The notes under the pieces are model-generated. The model had not been told where the DNA came from and searched no databases. It saw only the letters and a list, made by a program, of their open reading frames with translations. A DNA stretch of 22,521 nt from a virus, in the IMG/VR virus record IMGVR_UViG_3300037487_001070, positions 1 to 22,521 of that record. One strand, given 5' to 3'. A program made the translations under genes and the position numbers. Every line of letters starts with the position of its first letter. The stretch's first letter is position 1. Shown here piece after piece: positions 12,991-21,668 of this stretch.

Positions 12991-13812
12991 ATGTTCGGAA
13001 CATTAACTAGCGCGCTTGGTTTTGGAGGAGGGTCTGCGCAGAACCCTGCCGACATTGGAATGCAATACTTAAATCAGATTGCTCCAACAATTACCCCATA
13101 TTATCAGCCTTACATTGATGCGGGGCAACAATCGTTAGATAGCTTAATGAGAGAGTATGGATCACTGATGAATGATCCATCAGCAAGGATGAACCAAATC
13201 GGGTCCAGCTTTCAACAGTCACCAGGCTATGGCTTCCAATATGATCAAGGAATGAATGCAGCAAACGCAGCAGCTAGCGCTGGCGGAATGGCTGGAACTC
13301 CCGCACATCAGCAACAAGCGTCAACCATGGCTAATAATTTAGCTAATCAAGATTATTACAATTATTTAAATAATGCGACCGGTTACTATAATCAAGGATT
13401 AGGTGGGATGTCAGGTATTAATCAAATGGGGTATGGTGCATCGAATGAGCTAGCACAGTCATTAATGAGCGCACTGATGAGCCAAGGTGGCATGGGATAT
13501 AACGGTCAAGAAAATCAAAATGCCCAACAGCAACAGCAAGGTAATAACTTGATGGGAACACTGGGCGGCATAGCGGGCGGGTTAACCTCTCTATTTTCTG
13601 ACAAACGCCTTAAAAAAGATATTAAAAAAGTTGGTGAGAAAAATGGGCACAATATTTATCATTTTAAATACATTGATGCGCCAGAAAAAACATGGGAAGG
13701 CGTTATAGCTCAAGAGGTTGAGAGAATAGTACCAGAAGCAATTGTTCACATTGATGGATACCTTGGCGTTAATTATTCTATGCTCGGCTTAGAAATGAAA
13801 GAGGTTAAATAA
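12991..13812 (+). CDS. DNA ejection protein (gp7-like) with S74-type C-terminus
   Basis: This 273-residue protein has two parts. Residues 15-145 carry the pattern of internal virion or DNA-transfer proteins, with PYYQPYIDAGQQSLDSL, then SPGYGFQYDQGMNAAN and NQDYYNYLNNATG. After a Gly/Gln-rich linker, residues 202-265 read FSDKRLKKDI, GVIAQEV and GVNYSMLG, the signature of the Peptidase_S74 intramolecular chaperone domain usually found at fibre C-termini; Ser203 and Lys208 fit the autocleavage pair. It is the first of three ejection genes, in the order gp7, gp20, gp16 of P22. AGAGG lies eight bases before the ATG. Similar fusions occur in other podoviruses, so this is probably not unique. Confidence 0.8.
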   Translation: MFGTLTSALGFGGGSAQNPADIGMQYLNQIAPTITPYYQPYIDAGQQSLDSLMREYGSLMNDPSARMNQIGSSFQQSPGYGFQYDQGMNAANAAASAGGMAGTPAHQQQASTMANNLANQDYYNYLNNATGYYNQGLGGMSGINQMGYGASNELAQSLMSALMSQGGMGYNGQENQNAQQQQQGNNLMGTLGGIAGGLTSLFSDKRLKKDIKKVGEKNGHNIYHFKYIDAPEKTWEGVIAQEVERIVPEAIVHIDGYLGVNYSMLGLEMKEVK

Positions 13813-13814
13813 GT

Positions 13815-15080
13815 ATGGCTATTCAACCATTTAATTATGCAGCATTAGGCGCTGCTAATATGGGTCAAACTGATACTGCTGGTAGTTTTATGAAAGGGCT
13901 ACAAGCTGGCTCTATGCCTAAAAACATTAAACAAGAGCAAGAGCAGCGAGAACTTGCCAATGCATTAATGGCAATACAAAATCAATATGCCCCACAGATA
14001 AATGAATCTCAATTAGCCCAGCAAGGATCACAAACAAATTTAAATAACCAAAAAGCAAAATATTTGCCACTTGATTTTTTAATACAAGCCGTTAATTCAC
14101 AACGGGCAAATAATAGGTTTGGGGGATCATATCAATTAAATAAAGCATTGCAGGCAATGACACCAGCGCAAAGGGCGACTTGGCAAGCGCAGAATCCAGA
14201 AGCCTACAGCTCAATGGTTAATCAGATTGGTAATAATGTTCTTAATCCAATTGATGAAAATAAACAAGATTTATTAGGAGATGAATTAAAAAAACTTTTT
14301 GGTGGAAGTGGACAACAGATGCAATCATTTGCACCCGCTGATTCATTAACTATTCATCCAGATGATTATCCTAAATTAGCTAATTTATTAGGTGCATCAA
14401 CAGGTAACGGTCAGCCATTGCCAGTAAATAATAACCAACCGTTACCTGTTAACCCTGATATGATGTCTAAATTTAGTACGTCTCCTGAACAAGTCGATGA
14501 ATTAAAAAAAGCAGCTGAACTATCTGCAAACAAGGAATTGGTTACGACAAAAACCAGAAACCAATTGGAGGGTGGTATTCAATTAGAAGAGATGATGAAC
14601 TCACCAGAGATACAAGAAAAAGTAAAAAATGCATCATTATATGCTGGGGCATTGGGTAGCGGTAAGGCTGCCGTAGCGGCATTATCACAGAAAAACCCAG
14701 CGGCTTATGAGGATTACATATCATTTATTAATCAAGATATGCCATTGATAGCCAATAGAATAAAATCATTAGATGCTATGGGTACTACAGATAAGCAAAG
14801 AGAGGAACTAACAGCTACTTATAATAATACAATGAATGCCGCGACTTCTAACCCTAAACAATTTATTGAACAATACAACAAATTGGGAGAGGTTGTAGCT
14901 AGAGTAAGTAAATCAGTTTCAAAGTCAGCATCACCAGTTTTTCCTGATGATAGAATTCATGGTTTTAATCCAATAGCATCAATCAGCCAAGGAACTCAAG
15001 CAGATGCATTACAGAAAGTAATGTCGCCTAGTTCTGACGCAGTAAGAAAATATAACCCTGCTACTGGGAAAATAGAATAA
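13815..15080 (+). CDS. DNA ejection protein, gp20-like by position
   Basis: This 421-residue, Gln/Asn/Ala-rich and largely helical protein is placed between the gp7-like and gp16-like genes, as gp20 is in P22 (471 residues). It starts MAIQPFNYAALGAANMG, contains a long coiled-coil-like stretch (about 35-80), a low-complexity Asn/Pro linker near 195-215 with a doubled PLPVN motif, and a helical second half ending YNPATGKIE. Such proteins are stored in the capsid or neck and form part of the conduit across the cell envelope. It overlaps the next ATG by one base and follows the previous stop by two. Sequence similarity to gp20 itself is not evident by eye. Confidence 0.68.
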   Translation: MAIQPFNYAALGAANMGQTDTAGSFMKGLQAGSMPKNIKQEQEQRELANALMAIQNQYAPQINESQLAQQGSQTNLNNQKAKYLPLDFLIQAVNSQRANNRFGGSYQLNKALQAMTPAQRATWQAQNPEAYSSMVNQIGNNVLNPIDENKQDLLGDELKKLFGGSGQQMQSFAPADSLTIHPDDYPKLANLLGASTGNGQPLPVNNNQPLPVNPDMMSKFSTSPEQVDELKKAAELSANKELVTTKTRNQLEGGIQLEEMMNSPEIQEKVKNASLYAGALGSGKAAVAALSQKNPAAYEDYISFINQDMPLIANRIKSLDAMGTTDKQREELTATYNNTMNAATSNPKQFIEQYNKLGEVVARVSKSVSKSASPVFPDDRIHGFNPIASISQGTQADALQKVMSPSSDAVRKYNPATGKIE

Positions 15081-17020
15081 TGCCTAAACAGATTGATGTG
15101 CCAGGAATGGGAATTGTTGAATTTCCCGACGATATGACAGATGATCAAATAGTTTCAGCTATTCAAGCAAACTCTTCACAGGGAAATAGTCAGCAAACTA
15201 AAACACAACAGTTTTTAGCAGGATTAACCGATGAGAATTCCCCTGTTTCTTTTATTTTAGGTGCTGGTGACTCTGCGGCTAACCAAATGAGAAACGTAGC
15301 TAATTTAGCCCCATGGACTAATTTACCGGAGATTACCCCAAAATCTAAAGGAACGGCTTATGATTTAGGTGGTTTTGCTGGTGAAATGGCTGGTTTTATG
15401 GGGGGTGGTATAGGATTAAATGCAGCAAGAAAAGCGGCAGAAGCTGCCCCATTAATTGGCAAAGGCGCTGAATGGCTAGGCAAGAGTGGTTTATTGCCTT
15501 CCATGGCTAGGCTTGGCTCTGGTGGTGCTGTTTATGGTGGGGTAATGAACCCAGATGATAGGATGCTAGGTGCGGCATTAGGTGGAACGGTTGGCGCAGC
15601 TAGCCCAGCTATTGCTAAGGGCGTAAGTAAATTAATGCCCTCTAATTGGTCGAGCTTATTACCAGATCAGCTAAAAAGAAACCTTTCAACGGCAAAAGGG
15701 ACGGAGACTAACTTAGGAGCAGTTATTGGCTCACCCCAACTTAAAAATCAATATGAAAACATTTTATCTAATGTGCCATTTTCTGGGGCTAATGCTCAAA
15801 TGATGAGAACCAGTCAAGAGATAGAGAAAAGATCAAATGATATTTTGTCTAAATATTTAGGTAATACGTCACCCTTAGAAGTTGAGGATAAATTAGCCGC
15901 TTCTTTAATGAACGCATTTAAAGAACAAACAGCTTCAAAAAATGCTTTATACAAAACAGCTCAAGACATGGCACCAAAAGCGGGTTTTTCATTAAAAACT
16001 AACAAGTTAGGCGATAAAATATCAGAACACAAGGATGCATTGAGCGCAATGTCTCTTGATGCTCCTACAAAAGATCTTCTTCAGAAAGCTATGTCCCCCA
16101 TAAGAAGTCTAACGGGCGCTCCGAGCACGTCTCAGGTTGGGTTAAAAGAAGCTAATTTGTTGGCATCAAAATTAAATCATGCAGCAAAAAACTATGGGGC
16201 ATCTACAGTTCCTCAAGATAGGTTTAATGCTGATGTATTAGGTAGCTTAGGATCGGCTCTTAAGTCTGATATTAAGCAGTCTGTAAAAGATACTGGGAAT
16301 AAAGAATTTGTTAACCAATTTGCCAAAGCTGAAAAAAATTATAAGGATAATTTTTCTGGATTTTTAGATAAAGATATTTATAAGTTTTTAAATGGTGACA
16401 AAAAAGCCGAAGACATTCTTTCTACGTTTATAAAGACTGGAAAGAACACAGACAAAGGTGATCAGCTTAGCAAGTTAATGTCAAAACTAGACCCAGAGGC
16501 TCAAAATTTAGCTAAATATTCTTATTTGTCACGAGCAATGAAGGGTTCAGAAGACAAGCGAGAGGTTGGAGCTGGCGCATTAAAGTCATTATGGAAAGAT
16601 ACCAACTTAGGGCAAAAGCAAAAAAGAGCATTAATGCCTAATAAGGTAGAACGTCAACAAATGGACAAGTTGGCAGAATTGATTGAGCTTAACCCAAAGG
16701 CAATCCACCTCATGGAAAACCCACCAACTGGGCATAGATGGCTATCTGCTATCCCTTCTGGGATAGGTGCTGGCATAGGAGCAATTGCTGCTCATAGGGG
16801 TGAAAAATATAACTCTGGCGAAGGTGCATTGGCTGGCGCTTTGCTAGGAGCTGGGACATTAGGAGGATCAAGAGCCGCCGCTAAGTTACTGAGTTCAGAG
16901 TCATTAAGAAATGCCCTAGTTGCTAGAATGATAAAGCCAAAAGTTGCGTCAACAGGAATTAATACATTAGCCGGATCAGGATTGGCGCAGAGTTTAGCTA
17001 ACGCAATGCAGAACCAGTAA
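15080..17020 (+). CDS. DNA ejection protein, gp16-like
   Basis: This 646-residue protein is close in size to P22 gp16 (609) and is the last of the three ejection genes. Residues 5-29 read IDVPGMGIVEFPDDMTDDQI, a short N-terminal module common in phage internal virion proteins. Gly/Ala-rich hydrophobic stretches at about 85-180 and 555-600 (GIGAGIGAIAAH, LAGALLGAGTLGG) could insert into membranes, as expected for a protein that helps DNA cross the inner membrane; the centre is charged and helical. It starts by TAATG overlap. Its final 23 bases overlap the 3' end of the opposite-strand membrane-protein gene at 16998-17174. Confidence 0.78.
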   Translation: MPKQIDVPGMGIVEFPDDMTDDQIVSAIQANSSQGNSQQTKTQQFLAGLTDENSPVSFILGAGDSAANQMRNVANLAPWTNLPEITPKSKGTAYDLGGFAGEMAGFMGGGIGLNAARKAAEAAPLIGKGAEWLGKSGLLPSMARLGSGGAVYGGVMNPDDRMLGAALGGTVGAASPAIAKGVSKLMPSNWSSLLPDQLKRNLSTAKGTETNLGAVIGSPQLKNQYENILSNVPFSGANAQMMRTSQEIEKRSNDILSKYLGNTSPLEVEDKLAASLMNAFKEQTASKNALYKTAQDMAPKAGFSLKTNKLGDKISEHKDALSAMSLDAPTKDLLQKAMSPIRSLTGAPSTSQVGLKEANLLASKLNHAAKNYGASTVPQDRFNADVLGSLGSALKSDIKQSVKDTGNKEFVNQFAKAEKNYKDNFSGFLDKDIYKFLNGDKKAEDILSTFIKTGKNTDKGDQLSKLMSKLDPEAQNLAKYSYLSRAMKGSEDKREVGAGALKSLWKDTNLGQKQKRALMPNKVERQQMDKLAELIELNPKAIHLMENPPTGHRWLSAIPSGIGAGIGAIAAHRGEKYNSGEGALAGALLGAGTLGGSRAAAKLLSSESLRNALVARMIKPKVASTGINTLAGSGLAQSLANAMQNQ

Positions 17021-17174
17021 CTTTTTTTACATTATCAGCAATGGAGCTAACGGAAAAAGTAATAATAAATAGTAGGAATGTCTCAAGAGAGGGAATTGGG
17101 ACAGGAACAAAAGCAAGAAAATATGATCCTAAATAGCCGATTAAGAAGAAAGAAGTAAAAACGGTATATTTCAT
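16998..17174 (-). CDS. Antisense two-helix membrane protein, candidate exclusion factor
   Basis: This 58-codon gene lies opposite to all surrounding genes. The ATG at 17174-17172 has AAAAGGTGA just upstream, the same binding-site form as the leftward accessory genes. The protein begins MKYTVFTSFFLIGYLGSYFL and has two hydrophobic stretches, residues 5-25 and 33-46, separated by PVPIPS, then a polar basic tail with KKV and a final Arg. A helical hairpin with both ends in the cytoplasm is predicted. P22 keeps sieA, an opposite-strand inner-membrane superinfection-exclusion gene, in this interval between the last ejection gene and the tailspike. SieA is about 160 residues, so this is an analogue by position, not a homologue. 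A holin-like role is an alternative. No clear promoter is seen. Confidence 0.72.
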   Translation of the reverse strand: MKYTVFTSFFLIGYLGSYFLAFVPVPIPSLETFLLFIITFSVSSIADNVKKVTGSALR

Positions 17175-17201
17175 GATTCACCTTTTAATAGAGATTAGAT
17201 A

Positions 17202-19568
17202 ATGGCACTAGACAATCGATACATTGCAGCTTCAGACTTAGAGTTATATCTGGTCGATAAAACTACTGGCTTGCCCCTGTCTAACGGTACAGTAGAATTT
17301 TATTCCGACGTCAACAGAGCAAGTTTAAAACCAGTGTATACAATAAGTGGGGTATCGCCAAACTATTCATTTGTAGAGCTTCCAAACCCGTCTACACTTA
17401 GTGCTGTTGGTACATTCCAAGACGCAGGACAAAATAACGTTATTCCCTATTATTTCCCCTATAATGCGGACGGCGATACCGAGCTTTACTATATTGTAGT
17501 AAAAGATCAGAACGAAGTCGTTCAATTTACTCGTGAAGCATGGCCACCTAACGTTGACAATGGGTCTGGTGGTGATACGGCAAATGCTATTAACTATATC
17601 CCTAATGGGCAGTTTCTTGCCCATACTGATATACCAGAGGATTCATTGAATAATATTCCATTTGGTCAAATAACTCAACCTCAAACAGAAATAGCACAAG
17701 GAGGTTGGTATTTTAATCAAGATATTGGTACAAGTTCAATAAACAATGTTCAATTTTTCAGGTTTGGCGAGTTTTTATCAAACCCAGAAGCAAGTCCGCG
17801 CTATGCTGTTCAGGTTGTTTCAAACCTTCCAGATGCTTCAGATGCATATAAGGATATAAGAATCAGATTTGATGATGTTAATAAATTTTCATCAAATGAT
17901 ACAGAGTACACGATAACATTTAATGCTGTTACATTTAATAGTGGCGATTTCATACTAAAGTTAGATTTAATTAAAAACTTTGGTACTGGAGGTTCACCAT
18001 CACCAACTACAGTTACTACCTTATCACAATTCACAATAACGGGGAATGAAACAAAGTTTCAGCTTGTTTTTAATTTTGGCAGCAATGAAGGGGAAGGAAT
18101 AGGGGCTAACGATGATGATTATGTTGAACTTGCCTTTTCTTTCCCGATAAATATATCTTTTGGATCACAACTTACTGACTTTGCTTTATTTTCGGGAAGC
18201 CTTGCCTCACCATCTTTTCCACAAACAACGCAGCGTGATGTAATGTCACGCAGTTTAACACCACCAACACCTAACCCAGATGGGTCAGATTTATATTTGC
18301 CAATGGTTCTAACAAAAGAGGGTTATGGATATGACCAGAGCCAAGTTGGTTTAATTCAAGCAGCTCAATATGATATGCCAACGTCTTTATCGCCAGATAG
18401 TAATGTTATGCTGGCTGATGGTGCACAGTATTATGTTAATGGTTATTCTGATTTAGGCATCCCATTTTATAGGTTATGGAGCAAAGCCATATGGAATGAA
18501 ACATTAAAACAACCAAAATTTGGGACTGGTGATAATTTTGTAACCACAGCTATATTAAACTCTTCTTCATCTAGTTTATTTTTTGCATTTAATTCATTCG
18601 GCAATCCAATAGCGCCGATTGATGGAGGTACACTAACTGGCTTTACATTTAAAAGTATTAATGCCATTAGTGCACTTGGATATGGATTCAATGGTTATAA
18701 ATCCGGTCCTGACTCTTCTTTTATAATAGCAAATACTCCTGGTCATGTTCCTGTAAATCCTGCCGCAGGAACTTCAGGGTTTACTATTACTACCTATAGA
18801 AACCCCACTAGTGTATCATCATATTTAATGTTTTCAATTAAGGCTATTGCAGCGACAACATTAGCATCTAAATATTTTACTTTTGAGAGTTTCCCCGCAG
18901 TTCAATACTATATGTGGTTTACTGTAAATGGGGTTGGAGTTGATCCGGCATTAGCTGGAACTGGCATAAAAGTTGAATTATTATCAACATATACGGCTCA
19001 AGATGTATCAGAAATTATAACCTATGCAATAGCTGGTAAAAAAATAGAAGTAATAGAAATTACTAATGGAACAACAACACCACAAAACTCTTTTTTTCTA
19101 TTTACTACAACAAATGCTTCACAGTACTATGTTTGGTTTAATAAGGATAATTTAGGAACTGATCCAGATATAGCAGGAAGAATAGGAATAGAGGTTGCAA
19201 TACTAACTACTGATACGTCATCAATTGTTTCTTCTAAAACAATGGAATCTATCAATAAGGTTTATTTTAAATGTCCTAACTTGCAAGGAGCATTTTTAAG
19301 AGGATATGATCCTAATAAAATATGGGATTTAAATGAAGATTCTAGGTTTACTTTTGGTTCTGAAGGATATGGTAATATTTTAGGTTCTTTGCAAATAGAT
19401 GATATAATAGCTCATAGTCATACCTATGATTATAGGCAAAATTTATTACCACAAACTGGTAGCAGCACCAATTGCTGGGTAGGAACTACAACACAACAAA
19501 CTAATGAATTTGGTGGCGTAGAAACAAAGCCAACTAACTATAGCGTGAACTGGGTAATTAGATACTAA
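17202..19568 (+). CDS. Tail fibre / receptor-binding protein with collar-type tip
   Basis: This 788-residue protein begins with a beta-rich virion-attachment region (residues 8-110, LELYLVDKTTGLPLSNGTVEFY...). A sugar-binding-like beta domain may lie at about 130-340. Two related repeats near residues 556-610 and 628-680 share YYxWF, a Gly/Asp-rich GVDP or GTDP motif and a following IAG or LAG, in a form common in phage and marine bacterial adhesins. The C-terminus has the tail-collar pattern: LQGAFLRG near 694, HSHT at 738-741 (possible metal-binding histidines as in T4 gp12) and NYSVNWVIRY at the end. It probably binds the host surface. The start has only a weak GAGA site. Confidence 0.83.
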   Translation: MALDNRYIAASDLELYLVDKTTGLPLSNGTVEFYSDVNRASLKPVYTISGVSPNYSFVELPNPSTLSAVGTFQDAGQNNVIPYYFPYNADGDTELYYIVVKDQNEVVQFTREAWPPNVDNGSGGDTANAINYIPNGQFLAHTDIPEDSLNNIPFGQITQPQTEIAQGGWYFNQDIGTSSINNVQFFRFGEFLSNPEASPRYAVQVVSNLPDASDAYKDIRIRFDDVNKFSSNDTEYTITFNAVTFNSGDFILKLDLIKNFGTGGSPSPTTVTTLSQFTITGNETKFQLVFNFGSNEGEGIGANDDDYVELAFSFPINISFGSQLTDFALFSGSLASPSFPQTTQRDVMSRSLTPPTPNPDGSDLYLPMVLTKEGYGYDQSQVGLIQAAQYDMPTSLSPDSNVMLADGAQYYVNGYSDLGIPFYRLWSKAIWNETLKQPKFGTGDNFVTTAILNSSSSSLFFAFNSFGNPIAPIDGGTLTGFTFKSINAISALGYGFNGYKSGPDSSFIIANTPGHVPVNPAAGTSGFTITTYRNPTSVSSYLMFSIKAIAATTLASKYFTFESFPAVQYYMWFTVNGVGVDPALAGTGIKVELLSTYTAQDVSEIITYAIAGKKIEVIEITNGTTTPQNSFFLFTTTNASQYYVWFNKDNLGTDPDIAGRIGIEVAILTTDTSSIVSSKTMESINKVYFKCPNLQGAFLRGYDPNKIWDLNEDSRFTFGSEGYGNILGSLQIDDIIAHSHTYDYRQNLLPQTGSSTNCWVGTTTQQTNEFGGVETKPTNYSVNWVIRY

Positions 19569-19585
19569 ATACAGGGTAAAATATT

Positions 19586-19942
19586 ATGAAAATGAAAACA
19601 TTTAATATGGTAAGAGATATTAATGGATTTAATGGTTTTGGATTACCATTCTCAACACATAAATATCAATGCTTATTATATGCAGCAATTGAGGAGACTT
19701 TAGTAGTCCCCACAACTGGACGTTCTGAATATCCCAAGATTTTAGCTGTTTTTTCTACTGATCCAGGGGATTCAGTTTGGGTGGCTGTAAATGAAGTTGC
19801 AGAAGTACCAACTGGTTCTTTTTCCATGTCAACGTCAGAACTAAATCCGGCAGCTAGAATTTTAAATCAGGGTGATGTATTAAGTTTTATTACTTCTGAT
19901 ACTGTTGATCAGATAGGAGTTATTTTTTATGCCGTTACCTAA
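19586..19942 (+). CDS. Small conserved-type phage structural protein
   Basis: This 118-residue protein starts MKMKTFNMVRDINGFNGFGLP and contains KILAVFSTDPGDSVWVAVNE and a SELNPAAR segment followed by GDVLSFITSD. Small proteins of this pattern are frequent next to phage fibre genes, and their predicted form is a compact beta-sandwich. It may be a minor tail, fibre-linking or decoration protein; function is unknown. AGGG lies about nine bases before the ATG. It overlaps the following small gene by 14 bases, and both lie between two fibre genes in the same transcript. Confidence 0.78.
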   Translation: MKMKTFNMVRDINGFNGFGLPFSTHKYQCLLYAAIEETLVVPTTGRSEYPKILAVFSTDPGDSVWVAVNEVAEVPTGSFSMSTSELNPAARILNQGDVLSFITSDTVDQIGVIFYAVT

Positions 19943-20102
19943 TGGTCAAATAGGGGTAAAAGAAAACCCTTTAAAATATTCGCCTTTTACATTGCCAATA
20001 GAAACTGGTGTTAATTTTGCACCACCAGTATCAGGCTTTATGATTCTTGAGTCTGGTGATTATATGATAACAGAGTTTGGCTACTTTATGATTACGGAGT
20101 AA
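19929..20102 (+). CDS. 57-residue protein with MITE-type repeats
   Basis: This short gene starts with ATG at 19929, preceded by AGGAG within the end of the previous gene, and stops four bases before the next start. It begins MPLPNGQIGVKENPLKY and ends with three tandem near-repeats, SGFMILE, SGDYMITE and FGYFMITE, an alternating hydrophobic/polar pattern that would suit a small beta structure. Similar xLLLEDG-type repeats occur in small proteins near phage structural genes. The exact fit between the two flanking genes and the good binding site make it a real gene rather than spacer. The function is unknown; a small virion or fibre-attachment protein is possible. Confidence 0.75.
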   Translation: MPLPNGQIGVKENPLKYSPFTLPIETGVNFAPPVSGFMILESGDYMITEFGYFMITE

Positions 20103-20106
20103 AATT

Positions 20107-21660
20107 ATGGCAGATTTTAAATGGTCAAATAACTCGGAGTTTCCACCAATAGTAACCCCAAATGATACAGATCAATTTGTGGGATTATTTGGGGCAAATA
20201 ATGGGAAAATATCTTTAACTGATTTTATTTCTAATTATGTTGATATTAAAATAACGGTAGACCTACAAAACAACGTCACAGGAATTTTACCGGAGTTGAA
20301 CGGTGGTACTGGTAAAAGCACATACAATGATGGTGAATTGCTTATAGGAAAGTCTGATGGTTCTTTAGCTTCATCAACATTGACCGCCGGAACAAATGTA
20401 ACCGTATTAAATGGCGATGGGGATATAACAATATCCGCGAGTGGTGAACAAAATGTTGTCACCTCGTGGGGTGGATCATCAACCCCGCTTCCGATAACTT
20501 CTGGCACAGGTATAAGTATTATCGGAGGGGTTATATCTTCAACTGGTGATCAATCGGTGACAATGCAAGATGTTTACAACAATTCAATAACTGCAGGACA
20601 ATCCTCTGTAAACCTAACGGCTGGTAACACAATGCGTTACCTTTCGCCCAGCGCTGATGTTGGTGTTGAATTATTCCCGCAGATGACTTACGCTCAGTAT
20701 CAAGCATTTTTGCCGAAAAATAGCGAAGCAGCGTATGTCTCTGACTTAGACAGAATCGCGATAAATACGGGAACTTCTGGATCGCCGAGCATTCAGCAGC
20801 TTGCATATCTTGCGGACATTGCCTCAATTACGGCAGATGGCGCTATTGGAGAGTGTTATTTCAACAGCAACACGACAGAAACCGTTATGGTAGATACTAT
20901 TAATCCGGTTAAAGTCGCTGGAACGTATCTATCAGGTGAATTAATAAATATTTCACATTCAAATGGACGGCTGACAAACATAGGATTAAATCCTATCGTT
21001 CTCGCATTAAAAGTCTCAATGACCGTTTCTCTTGATTCTACGGTCGGAGAAATAGAGGGTAGTGTGTTCGTAAATGGCACTGCTAAGCAAAATAATGTTA
21101 TTCAACAGATAAGTATAGATGGTGATGCTCCGAGCCAAAAAACAATATCGCTTAGCGGAATAATCACATTGCAGCCAGCGGGATTTGCGGAAGTTTTTAT
21201 ACTTAATACTTTAGCAGTAAATAACCCTTTAATAAAATCGTTTAATTTTTTAATTCATACTATTGGCGCATCCTCAAGCGTTGCCGATGTTGAAAGCACG
21301 ACAAGTGGATTTTCCGTTTTCGGGTCAAGCGGGATGACAGGGATTGACATAACAACACAATCAGCAATTAGAGTTGGTAATTTAGTTTCCGCAAAAATAA
21401 CATATATTTTTACGGCAACTAGCACGGGTAATTATATTGATTTTAACCTTCCTTATGTCAACACTGATTTCACAACATCAGAGCAGGCTGGTGGTGTTGG
21501 AACAATAACCAGATTTGTAGAGGGATCGCCAGCATGGACGGGCAAAATAACCAAAATTAATTCTAAAATATCAACGAAAACCGTGAGATGCGAGTCTTCG
21601 TTAAGCGCGGGAACGGCGCCTCATATTGGATCAGTTTCATTCGACTACACAATATTATAG
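20107..21660 (+). CDS. Second tail fibre protein
   Basis: This 517-residue protein is a fibre-type structural protein. The first 45 residues (FPPIVTPNDTDQFVGLFGANNGKISLTDF) resemble N-terminal attachment modules of phage fibres. Residues 64-112 hold the common fibre motif GGTGKSTYNDGELLIGKSDG followed by SSTLTAGTNVTV and GDITISASG. The remainder is beta-rich, ending IGSVSFDYTIL. GGAG lies eight bases before the ATG. Base composition rises in GC after roughly the first 50-60 codons compared with upstream genes, suggesting that the distal, receptor-facing part was acquired by recombination. Whether it joins the virion with or instead of the 17202-19568 protein is not clear. Confidence 0.8.
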   Translation: MADFKWSNNSEFPPIVTPNDTDQFVGLFGANNGKISLTDFISNYVDIKITVDLQNNVTGILPELNGGTGKSTYNDGELLIGKSDGSLASSTLTAGTNVTVLNGDGDITISASGEQNVVTSWGGSSTPLPITSGTGISIIGGVISSTGDQSVTMQDVYNNSITAGQSSVNLTAGNTMRYLSPSADVGVELFPQMTYAQYQAFLPKNSEAAYVSDLDRIAINTGTSGSPSIQQLAYLADIASITADGAIGECYFNSNTTETVMVDTINPVKVAGTYLSGELINISHSNGRLTNIGLNPIVLALKVSMTVSLDSTVGEIEGSVFVNGTAKQNNVIQQISIDGDAPSQKTISLSGIITLQPAGFAEVFILNTLAVNNPLIKSFNFLIHTIGASSSVADVESTTSGFSVFGSSGMTGIDITTQSAIRVGNLVSAKITYIFTATSTGNYIDFNLPYVNTDFTTSEQAGGVGTITRFVEGSPAWTGKITKINSKISTKTVRCESSLSAGTAPHIGSVSFDYTIL

Positions 21661-21668
21661 AGAAAAAA

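Noticed and set aside
17187-17215. Minus-strand promoter TTGTCT/TCTATT for the 58-codon gene
   Set aside because: Both hexamers are weak and the start of transcription would fall inside the ribosome binding site.
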